Source of the DNA: Chitinivibrionales bacterium
GTDB lineage: Bacteria > Fibrobacterota > Chitinivibrionia > Chitinivibrionales > WJKA01
Length of the DNA stretch: 13,153 nucleotides
Reading direction: 5' to 3'
Assembly: GCA_014729375.1 (NCBI GenBank)
Contig: WJKA01000248.1
Span: forward strand, 1-13,153
Position numbers and translations under genes: made by a program. Below the pieces are notes generated by a model, which saw nothing but the letters and a program-made list of their open reading frames with translations, was not told the origin of the DNA and searched no databases. Positions 1 through 7,101 of this stretch are shown one piece after another (position 1 is the first letter of the stretch; every line of letters starts with the position of its first letter).

Positions 1-1
1 A

Positions 2-721
2 ATGCACACAATAATTACCCCGGAAAACTCGGCGTGTACCTGTACGTGGTTCTTCCGGCTCAACCTTGAAAATCACGGCGAACATGTGCTTTACAATGAG
101 GACCTTGAATTGAGCGTGGGTATCATTGACGGTACACTAGAGATCGCTTGTGAAAACAGCACATCCCGCCTGTCAAAACTCGATTCGTTCTATGTTCCGG
201 CCCGCACAGAAGTGTATGTCCGCTCTGTCGGGGGCTCGATTTGCTACATCGGCGGCAGTCTGTATGAAAATACCGGTGATTTTTTTGTCAGGAAACACGA
301 TCCTGACCGTGCGTCGGGTGAAATCAACCAGGTGCACGGTACTCCCCCGTTTCGACGGTCCGTTTATATGGCTGTCAATCAGGAAATGCCGGCCTCACGG
401 CTGATAACAGGGTTCACAAGAGGCGATCCGGGAGCGTGGACAAGCTGGCCGCCGCACCAGCACGAACGCGACCTTGAAGAAATTTACGCTTATTTCGATA
501 TCCCCGCACCGAAATTCGTCCTCCATCTTGCCTACGAAACCCCGGGACATCCCGACACTGTCTTCCCTGTCTCATCAGGCGACTGTGTTCTCATACCAAA
601 AGGTTATCATCCGACTGTTGCCATGCCCGGGGTCCGAAGTACCTATTTCTGGGTAATGAGCGCGTTTTCGCATGACAGCAGAAGCTATGACCGTGCAGTA
701 CCGGACCCGGCATTCGACTGA
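2..721 (+). CDS. iolB: 5-deoxy-glucuronate isomerase IolB (probably 5'-partial)
   Basis: This looks like IolB, which isomerises 5-deoxy-glucuronate to 2-deoxy-5-keto-gluconate in myo-inositol catabolism in the cytoplasm. The 239 visible residues follow the bicupin IolB/KduI layout. A conserved segment at about residues 146-166 reads WTSWPPHQHERDLEEIYAYF and supplies the metal ligands H152, H154 and a glutamate at 159 or 160. A later GYHP at 201-204 supplies the last histidine, followed by the family's MPG turn. IolB proteins are usually about 270 residues, and the ITPENS motif normally lies some 25-30 residues into the protein. The ATG at position 2 is therefore probably internal and the true start lies outside the window. 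No other iol gene is visible, so the pathway assignment rests on family membership. The downstream genes are unrelated to inositol, and an AT-rich gap follows, so this gene may belong to a separate upstream operon. Confidence 0.85.
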   Translation: MHTIITPENSACTCTWFFRLNLENHGEHVLYNEDLELSVGIIDGTLEIACENSTSRLSKLDSFYVPARTEVYVRSVGGSICYIGGSLYENTGDFFVRKHDPDRASGEINQVHGTPPFRRSVYMAVNQEMPASRLITGFTRGDPGAWTSWPPHQHERDLEEIYAYFDIPAPKFVLHLAYETPGHPDTVFPVSSGDCVLIPKGYHPTVAMPGVRSTYFWVMSAFSHDSRSYDRAVPDPAFD

Positions 722-803
722 ATTCCATGGACGGTTGAGTTATTCTTCCGGTTCTAGTATTTTATTCTGTTTTTCTTTATTGCACATCACCTCGGATATA
801 TTC

Positions 804-1427
804 TTGGAACAACCATACTTTTTTACCCGTATTCCCATTGAAATTCCGGAGCGGATGGTCCTGATACGGCTGGGGTATAACCGGAGGAAAACCACGCTCA
901 GTGCCGACCAGAAATCGACACTTGACAGGAATATCTCTGATGGATTTTCTCTCTGCGAACTCCGGGGATGCTATATGCGAATGGATATCGAAAAACACGA
1001 AGCCGGCAAAACAGTCCTTGAGGACGGTTCAGAGCTTACCGGTACGTCTCTGGCAAAGCTGCTTCAAAACAGCCACGCGGTTGCACTCATGGCTTCAACC
1101 GCCGGACCGGACATCGTACAGGCCGCTGCAAAGAGCATTGACCGGGGTGACGGCGCGACCGGAGTAATTTACGATGCTGTAGGCGGGCAGAGCGCTGATG
1201 CCGCACTCGGCTGGATCAACGAGTATGTCCGTCAATCGCTGAGCCGGAAGCGGGAACATTTGACAAAGAGACGATTTTCTCCGGGGTATGGCGATGTTGC
1301 GCTGGAAAACCAGAAAAGTATGTACCGGCTGCTTGACCTGGAGCGCCTTGGCCTGCAATTAACGCCGGGGTGCATGCTGGTCCCGGAAAAATCAGTAACC
1401 GCCATAGCAGGCATCGAGCAGGAATAG
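804..1427 (+). CDS. Free-standing methionine synthase reactivation-domain protein
   Basis: This protein of about 207 residues matches the C-terminal activation domain of cobalamin-dependent methionine synthase (Met_synt_B12 family). In MetH that domain binds SAM and remethylates cobalamin that has been oxidised to cob(II)alamin. Visible hallmarks are the N-terminal LGYNRRKT stretch, a central STAGPDI segment, the SAM-loop motif RRFSPGYGD at about residues 156-164, and a C-terminal MLVPEKSVTAIAG. In E. coli MetH this domain is fused at the C-terminus; here it is a separate gene upstream of two MetH paralogs that both lack it. It presumably acts in trans on the cobalamin domain of the second paralog. 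The start is uncertain. TTG at 804 keeps the family's IPIEIPERMVLIRLGY lead-in. ATG 855 would cut into it, while ATG 672 or 687 would overlap iolB and add a poorly conserved AT-rich stretch. No strong ribosome binding site settles the choice. Confidence 0.85.
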   Translation: MEQPYFFTRIPIEIPERMVLIRLGYNRRKTTLSADQKSTLDRNISDGFSLCELRGCYMRMDIEKHEAGKTVLEDGSELTGTSLAKLLQNSHAVALMASTAGPDIVQAAAKSIDRGDGATGVIYDAVGGQSADAALGWINEYVRQSLSRKREHLTKRRFSPGYGDVALENQKSMYRLLDLERLGLQLTPGCMLVPEKSVTAIAGIEQE

Positions 1428-1484
1428 CCGGGCGCCCGATGTCTGCCGGCAAACGCAAAAACAAGACACCCGCGGTCGATTGAT

Positions 1485-3218
1485 ATGACACGAGATACGT
1501 TCAAAAACCTTTGCAGCAAAAATCTGCTGATACTCGACGGCGCTACCGGCACCGAATTTATCAGGCGCGGCATGCCCGGGAGCGTATGTACCGAACAGTG
1601 GGCGCTTGATAATAAAGACACTGTTGCCGCCATGCAACGCGAGTATAAACATGCGGGAAGCGCGCTGGTGTACACACCGACATTCGGCGGGAACCGGTAC
1701 AAGCTGAGCGAGTTCGGACTTGGCGATCAGACCCGGGAGATAAACACCGAGCTTGCGCGGCGTTCCCGCGAGTCTATCGGCGACACGCTTCTGTTCGGCG
1801 ATCTCGCGCCTACCGGGAAATTTGTCGACCCGTTCGGTGATCTTGCTTTTGAAGACGCTGTTGCCTGCTATAAGGAGCAGGCCGCCGCGCTTGCGGGCGG
1901 CGGCGTTGACGGGTTCGTGATCGAGACCATGATGGACATTCAGGAAGCCCGCGCGGCGCTGATTGCAGTCAGAGAGCTTGACAACTACCCGGTCATGGTA
2001 AGCATGACATTCGACAATACCGCACACACGCTCAACGGCACCGACCCGGTCTCCGCACTGATAACGCTCCAGGCACTCGGGGCCGACGCAGTCGGCTGCA
2101 ACTGCTCAACCGGACCTTCCGGAATGATTGATATCATTACAACACTCAAGCCCCATGCGCGGGTGCCGCTTTGCGCAAAACCAAATGCAGGCCACCCGCG
2201 CCTTGTTGACGGCGTTACGACATTTGATATGGGACCGGATGAATTCGGCTCGTATGGACCGGCATTTATCAAAGCCGGGGCTGCTATTATCGGCGGATGC
2301 TGCGGCACCACCCCCGCACATATTGCTGCAGTGCGGAATGCAACACAGCGCCATACCGTCGCACCGCCGCAGGTACTGTCTGTCGGTGCGCTCTCATCCG
2401 CGCGGCAAACTGTTTTCCTGGGACAACGCCACCCGTTTGCCGTTGTCGGAGAACGGATCAATCCGACAGGCAAAAAAGCGCTCCAGGCCGAACTCCGCAA
2501 AAACAGCTTGCTTAAAGTCAAGCAGTATGCACAGGAGCAGGCGCGGCGGGGTGCCGCTGTGCTTGATGTCAATATGGGATTGTCGGGAATCGATGAGATG
2601 AACATGATGCTCAATAGTATCAGGCTGCTGTCGCGCATGTCGCCACTGCCGTTGTGTATCGATACGAGCAATCCCGCGGTTGCCGAAGCCGCGCTTCGTC
2701 TCTGTCCCGGCCGCGCACTGGTCAATTCAATTTCCGGCGAGCGCGAGCGGATCGAAAAAACACTTCCTGCAGCAGCCAGATACGGCGCGATGATTATTGC
2801 ACTGCCGCTTACCGACCAGGGGATCCCTCCGACCGCGGCCGGACGGATCGCTGTAGTCGAGTCACTTGTTGATGAAGCCGCGCTGTACGGATGCACTGTC
2901 GACGACCTGGTCGTTGACGGCCTGGTGATGACCATCAGCTCAAACCCCGAAGCAGCCGCTGTAACCCTCGATTGCATCGAGTGGAGCACGAACACGCTGG
3001 GGAGCAATTCAATTGTCGGCTTGTCGAATGTCTCTTTCGGCATGCCCGAACGGAAATGGATCAATACCGCGTTTCTCGGCATGGCCATGGGACGGGGACT
3101 GTCAATGGCAATCGCCAATCCGTCATCGGATTCCATCATGGCCGCGGTGCAGGCATGCAATGCACTCCGCGGGAAAGACACGGGCATGCACAAACGCAAC
3201 GGAGAGCTTGCAGAGTAG
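1485..3218 (+). CDS. Short MetH paralog: homocysteine and pterin domains, no cobalamin domain
   Basis: This 577-residue protein corresponds to the N-terminal half of cobalamin-dependent methionine synthase. The homocysteine S-methyltransferase barrel spans about residues 10-285. It has DGATGTE at 18-24 and the zinc ligands C207 (GCNC), C272 and C273 (GGCCGT). The pterin-binding barrel spans about 317-562. Its usual methyltetrahydrofolate-site motifs look intact: GERINPTG at 322-329, DVN at 361-363, D393 in IDTSNP, N414 in VNSIS, D478, and N515 in GLSNVSFG. The protein ends right after the pterin barrel, with no B12 cap or B12-binding domain. It therefore cannot carry a methyl group on its own cobalamin and must hand it to a cobalamin domain elsewhere, most simply that of the next gene four bases downstream. 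It lies 57 bases after the reactivation-domain gene. No clear Shine-Dalgarno sequence precedes the ATG. An orphan homocysteine methyltransferase is less likely because the pterin site is complete. Confidence 0.92.
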   Translation: MTRDTFKNLCSKNLLILDGATGTEFIRRGMPGSVCTEQWALDNKDTVAAMQREYKHAGSALVYTPTFGGNRYKLSEFGLGDQTREINTELARRSRESIGDTLLFGDLAPTGKFVDPFGDLAFEDAVACYKEQAAALAGGGVDGFVIETMMDIQEARAALIAVRELDNYPVMVSMTFDNTAHTLNGTDPVSALITLQALGADAVGCNCSTGPSGMIDIITTLKPHARVPLCAKPNAGHPRLVDGVTTFDMGPDEFGSYGPAFIKAGAAIIGGCCGTTPAHIAAVRNATQRHTVAPPQVLSVGALSSARQTVFLGQRHPFAVVGERINPTGKKALQAELRKNSLLKVKQYAQEQARRGAAVLDVNMGLSGIDEMNMMLNSIRLLSRMSPLPLCIDTSNPAVAEAALRLCPGRALVNSISGERERIEKTLPAAARYGAMIIALPLTDQGIPPTAAGRIAVVESLVDEAALYGCTVDDLVVDGLVMTISSNPEAAAVTLDCIEWSTNTLGSNSIVGLSNVSFGMPERKWINTAFLGMAMGRGLSMAIANPSSDSIMAAVQACNALRGKDTGMHKRNGELAE

Positions 3219-3222
3219 CACT

Positions 3223-5646
3223 ATGACACGAAAAGAATTACAATCGATCGTATCGAATAAAATAGTCATTCTTGACGGCGCCACGGGCACGGAGCTGGCA
3301 AAGCACGGCATGCCCGCGGGCGCGTGTCCCGAGCAGTGGGTGCTGGAAAATCCATCGGCAATAACCGCGGTCCAGCGTGCCTATGTTGAAGCGGGAAGTG
3401 ATGCCGTGTATACGCCGACATTCGGGGGCAACCGGTTCAAGCTCGACGAGTTCGGTCTTGGCGGCAGGGTTGGAGAAATTAACAGGTCGCTTGCTGCCTT
3501 GTCCCGCCGGGCAGCGGGTGACAGCGCACTTGTTATCGGCGACGTTGCCCCTACCGGACGGTTTGTCGAGCCGTTCGGCGATCTCGGGTTTGAAGATGCT
3601 GTTGCTGCGTTTTCCGAACAGATCGACGCCCTTGCGCGGGGCGGCGTCGACGCGATCGTTATTGAAACCATGATTGACCTACAGGAAACCCGTGCCGCGG
3701 TAATCGCGGCAAAGGAAACCTGCGACCTGCCGCTCATGGTGAGCATGACATTCGGTACTGAAGGCCGCACGTTGAACGGGACCGATCCGCTGTCCGCCCT
3801 GATTACGCTTCAATCGCTCGGCGCGGATATTGTCGGATGCAACTGTTCCACAGGACCGGAAACCATGGCGCAGGTAATCGGGCAACTCAAGCCACATGCA
3901 ACGGTCCCTCTTCTGGCCAAACCCAACGCCGGCATGCCTGTTCTCAGGGACGGCGTTACGGTATTTGACATGAGCGCCGATGATTTCTGCGCGTATGCCC
4001 GTTTGCTGCTTGAAGCCGGGGTCAATGTTCTTGGCGGATGCTGCGGCACCTCCCCCGTATATATCGCAGGCTTGAAACGCGCGGCTTCACAATTCACGCC
4101 GGTTATGCCACCTGCACATGCGGGCGCTGCGGTATGTTCGTATCAAAAAAGCGTGCATATCGGCAGGGACCGGCCCCTTGCAGTGATCGGTGCAGAAATA
4201 AATCCTTCAGGGAAACCGGCACTCAAAAAAGAGCTCCTGAACGGCTCGTTTTCTCTTCTCAGGGATGCGGCCAGGGAACAGGAACGCCTGGGCGCTGATA
4301 TCATCGATATCAACGTGCATGTTCCGGGGGGCGATGAAACGGGCAGTATGCGCAACGCGGTCATGGTCGCGGCAAAATCGGCCGCGTTACCGGTGGCAAT
4401 CGATACTATGGACCCTGCGGTTGCGGAACAGGCATTGCGGGTATATCCGGGTCGCGCGCTCCTCACCAGTGTTCCGGCAAAGGTAGCCGTGCTGGAGCCT
4501 ATGCTCCGGACCGCGGCCCGGTACGGAGCGATGATTGTCTGCACGCCGGTCACCGGCCTGGGAGTACCCGTCTCGGTGCAGGAAACAGAATCGACTGCTG
4601 AAAAGGTCCTTGCCCGCGCGGCCGGATTCGGCATTGCCGAACACCACTGTCTGGTCGATTGTCTCGTGGCCCCTGCCGCCGAAGGCGCAGACAGAGGGCG
4701 CATGAGTCTTGACCTGGTAGAGTGGTGCTCCCGCACGCGGGGCGTGCACTCAATTTTCGGCGTTTCAAATTGTACGTACGGCCCGGATGAACGCCGGTGG
4801 CCCGACAGCACGTTTCTGAGCATGGCCGCGGGAAAAGGCCTGAACGCGGCATTGCTGGACAGTATCTCAGAGCAGACCGTGAATATAGCGTATGCATGCA
4901 ACGCGCTTCTGGGAAGAGACAGAAAATTTTCCCGCTATCTCAAGCGCTTTGTGCATGCTGATAGCAATGGCGAAAAGCAGCCCCCGGGCGCCGGTCGCAC
5001 TCCCGCGCAGGCGGTATTTGATGCGGTTGTCAATGGCGATGAGGAACGTATTTCCCGGCTGATTGACCGCGCGCTGAAAAACGGTGAGCAGGCACGGGAC
5101 CTTGTTGACAATCAGCTCATACCCGCGATCACCCTTGTCGGCGATAAATTCGATAAAAAAGAGTACTTCCTTCCCCAGCTTATCACCTGTGCGGACACCA
5201 TGCGCGCGGGTTTTGACGTCCTTCAGCCGATACTTGACGAATCTGAGAAGCTGAGCGACACGCCAAAAGGCCCACGCGTGCTTCTGGCGACTGTTCAGGG
5301 TGATATCCATGACATCGGGAAAAATATTGTCGCCCTGATGTTGAAAAATTACAGCTTTGATGTTGTCGATTTAGGCAAGGATGTTTCTGCGGAGGATATT
5401 ATTCGCGCTGCGCGGCGGCACAATGCCGCGATTATCGGCCTGTCCGCGCTTATGACCACCACCATGGTCGAGATGAAACGCATTATCGAACTGGCCCGCG
5501 CCCGGGGCCTTGCAGACGTCAAATTCATGATCGGCGGCGCAGTGGTCGACCAGCACTATGCCGATGAAATCGGTGCTCACGGCTATGCCGGGGATGCCAT
5601 GGAAGCTGTTCGCCTGGCCGGCCGCCTGAGCGGTAAAAAAAGCTGA
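3223..5646 (+). CDS. metH: Cobalamin-dependent methionine synthase lacking the activation domain
   Basis: This 807-residue MetH paralog would transfer a methyl group from methylcobalamin to homocysteine. The homocysteine barrel (about 12-290) has DGATGTE and the zinc ligands C208, C273 and C274. A pterin-type barrel covers about 318-565. The four-helix B12 cap covers about 592-680, and the B12-binding Rossmann domain about 684-805. That last domain has the cobalt-ligating motif GDIHDIGKN (H696), SAL at 741-743 and GG at 771-772. There is no C-terminal activation domain; a separate gene at 804-1427 supplies one. The homocysteine domain is very similar to that of the preceding paralog, pointing to tandem duplication. 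The pterin domain has drifted: GERIN is GAEIN at 323-327, the VNSIS asparagine is T415, and DVN-G is DINVHV. D394, D479 and N516 remain. The start at 3223 follows the upstream stop by four bases and aligns with the paralog's N-terminus (MTRKEL versus MTRDTF). Larger upstream extensions overlap the previous gene. Confidence 0.93.
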   Translation: MTRKELQSIVSNKIVILDGATGTELAKHGMPAGACPEQWVLENPSAITAVQRAYVEAGSDAVYTPTFGGNRFKLDEFGLGGRVGEINRSLAALSRRAAGDSALVIGDVAPTGRFVEPFGDLGFEDAVAAFSEQIDALARGGVDAIVIETMIDLQETRAAVIAAKETCDLPLMVSMTFGTEGRTLNGTDPLSALITLQSLGADIVGCNCSTGPETMAQVIGQLKPHATVPLLAKPNAGMPVLRDGVTVFDMSADDFCAYARLLLEAGVNVLGGCCGTSPVYIAGLKRAASQFTPVMPPAHAGAAVCSYQKSVHIGRDRPLAVIGAEINPSGKPALKKELLNGSFSLLRDAAREQERLGADIIDINVHVPGGDETGSMRNAVMVAAKSAALPVAIDTMDPAVAEQALRVYPGRALLTSVPAKVAVLEPMLRTAARYGAMIVCTPVTGLGVPVSVQETESTAEKVLARAAGFGIAEHHCLVDCLVAPAAEGADRGRMSLDLVEWCSRTRGVHSIFGVSNCTYGPDERRWPDSTFLSMAAGKGLNAALLDSISEQTVNIAYACNALLGRDRKFSRYLKRFVHADSNGEKQPPGAGRTPAQAVFDAVVNGDEERISRLIDRALKNGEQARDLVDNQLIPAITLVGDKFDKKEYFLPQLITCADTMRAGFDVLQPILDESEKLSDTPKGPRVLLATVQGDIHDIGKNIVALMLKNYSFDVVDLGKDVSAEDIIRAARRHNAAIIGLSALMTTTMVEMKRIIELARARGLADVKFMIGGAVVDQHYADEIGAHGYAGDAMEAVRLAGRLSGKKS

Positions 5647-5659
5647 CCTTTTTACCCCT

Positions 5660-7000
5660 ATGAAAAACAACACTGCAAAACTGACTTCCGGCCCGATCGG
5701 AAGGACGCTTGCGGGACTGGCCGCGCCCATGCTTGTCGGCATTCTTGCGATGATGACATTCAACCTTGTCGACACGTTTTATGTGGGGAAACTTGGCACG
5801 CAGGAGCTTGCCGCAATGACGCTGACATTCCCTGTTGTAATGCTGATTTCGAGCTTTGCTCTCGGCCTCGGCGTCGCAGCCGTGGTTTCCATCTCGCAGG
5901 CTGTCGGTGAAAATAACCAGCGTAAAGTACGACGCCTGACGACCGACTCCCTGACGCTTTCGGTTACGCTTGTTATAATCCTGGTGATTATCGGTCTCTT
6001 TACTATCGAACCGGTTTTTTACACCCTCGGTGCGACACAACATAACATCCATCTTGTAAAACAATACATGCAGGTCTGGTATTTCGGCATGATATTTGTT
6101 GTTGTGCCCATGGTAGGCAACAATGCGATCCGCGCGACCGGTGACACAAAAACGCCGAGCCTGATCATGCTTGCTGCGGTAACTGTTAATGCGGTCCTTG
6201 ACCCGCTTCTGATATTCGGCATTGGTCCATTTCCGCGGCTTGAGCTTGCCGGCGCAGCGCTGGCAACGGTTTTTGCCCGGGCAACCTCACTGACCATTTC
6301 ATTGAGCACCCTTCACTTCAGGGAAAAAATGCTGGGCCGTCCGTTTGTCGGAATCAGCGCGTGTATCGATTCATGGACCCGCCTGTTGAAAACCGGCCTT
6401 CCCGTTGCTTTATCAAATGTTATTATTCCATTCACCATGGGTGTAATGACCCGTTTTGTGGCTGAATTCGGCACGGAAGCTGTTGCGGGATTCGGTATCG
6501 CCGCTCGTGTTGAAGCATTTTCGCTGACATTGATTTTTGCACTATCCGTTTCGCTGGGACCGTTTATCGGCCAGAACCGGGGAGCGGGAAATTTCAACCG
6601 GATCCAGCGGGCCATTACCCTCAGCATGCGGTTTGCCTTAATCTGGGGGAGCTTTGTTTTTATCGTTTTATTCTTTTTCGGCGATACTATAGCCCGTCAG
6701 TTTAATGACAATACGCAGGTTGTTTCCACGGCCGCGCTTTATTTCATGATTGTGCCGGTTAGTATCGGCTTTTTCGGGATGCACCAGTTTTCATGGGCAT
6801 CCCTGAACGCGCTGGAGCACAGCGGGCGATCAGTCCTTCTCGAGATCATTCGATCGTTTATCATTATGATTCCATCGGCAATTCTTTTAAGCAGAATATG
6901 GGGAACTTACGGGATTTTCGCTTCGATCTGCGCAGCAAACATTTGTGCGGGGCTTGTATCCCGGTTGTGGCTGGGCAAAACCCTCAGCGTGGAACCGTAA
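5660..7000 (+). CDS. MATE family multidrug/metabolite exporter
   Basis: This 446-residue polytopic membrane protein belongs to the MATE (multidrug and toxic compound extrusion) family, cation-driven antiporters of the inner membrane. The hydrophobic pattern fits the family's 12 helices in two homologous halves. The first half opens with GPIGRTLAGLAAPMLVG, followed by the typical NLVDTFYVGKLG at about residues 34-45. The second half repeats the arrangement with LLKTGLPVALSN and a later SLGPFIGQNRGAGN. Length is normal for the family. It begins 13 bases after metH on the same strand, so co-transcription is likely. The substrate cannot be read from sequence; a link with methionine, cobalamin or folate metabolism is only suggested by position. 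No convincing Shine-Dalgarno sequence precedes the ATG. No clear stem-plus-U-tract terminator was found between its stop and the convergent gene that ends at 7102. Confidence 0.92.
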   Translation: MKNNTAKLTSGPIGRTLAGLAAPMLVGILAMMTFNLVDTFYVGKLGTQELAAMTLTFPVVMLISSFALGLGVAAVVSISQAVGENNQRKVRRLTTDSLTLSVTLVIILVIIGLFTIEPVFYTLGATQHNIHLVKQYMQVWYFGMIFVVVPMVGNNAIRATGDTKTPSLIMLAAVTVNAVLDPLLIFGIGPFPRLELAGAALATVFARATSLTISLSTLHFREKMLGRPFVGISACIDSWTRLLKTGLPVALSNVIIPFTMGVMTRFVAEFGTEAVAGFGIAARVEAFSLTLIFALSVSLGPFIGQNRGAGNFNRIQRAITLSMRFALIWGSFVFIVLFFFGDTIARQFNDNTQVVSTAALYFMIVPVSIGFFGMHQFSWASLNALEHSGRSVLLEIIRSFIIMIPSAILLSRIWGTYGIFASICAANICAGLVSRLWLGKTLSVEP

Positions 7001-7101
7001 CCGTGCCGGATGGGGCCCGTTTCAGCGGAGCTTCGGCTTTCCAAGCAAGTCCGGAATGACAATGACGGTTTTTGCAGGGCTTGTATTTGCCGGTGTAATA
7101 A

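Noticed and set aside
722..803. Possible cobalamin or SAM riboswitch before the methionine synthase cluster
   Set aside because: The gap is short and AT-rich, with no recognisable B12-box, SAM riboswitch core or terminator hairpin. A riboswitch further upstream cannot be excluded because the window begins inside iolB.
1428..1484. Palindrome CGGGCGCCCG just after the reactivation-domain gene, as a terminator
   Set aside because: It has no loop and no following U-tract, and the next genes clearly continue the same functional cluster.
1985..3199. Long minus-strand open frame opposite the short MetH
   Set aside because: It is antisense to a gene with unmistakable conserved motifs. Its serine-, alanine- and threonine-rich product resembles no family, so it is a codon-bias shadow.
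4143..4901. Long minus-strand open frame opposite the long MetH
   Set aside because: It is a shadow of the pterin-domain coding sequence, with no recognisable product.
7001..7101. Bidirectional terminator between the convergent MATE and giant fusion genes
   Set aside because: Only weak, imperfect stems (around AGCTTCGGCT) were found and none is followed by a proper T-run in either direction.
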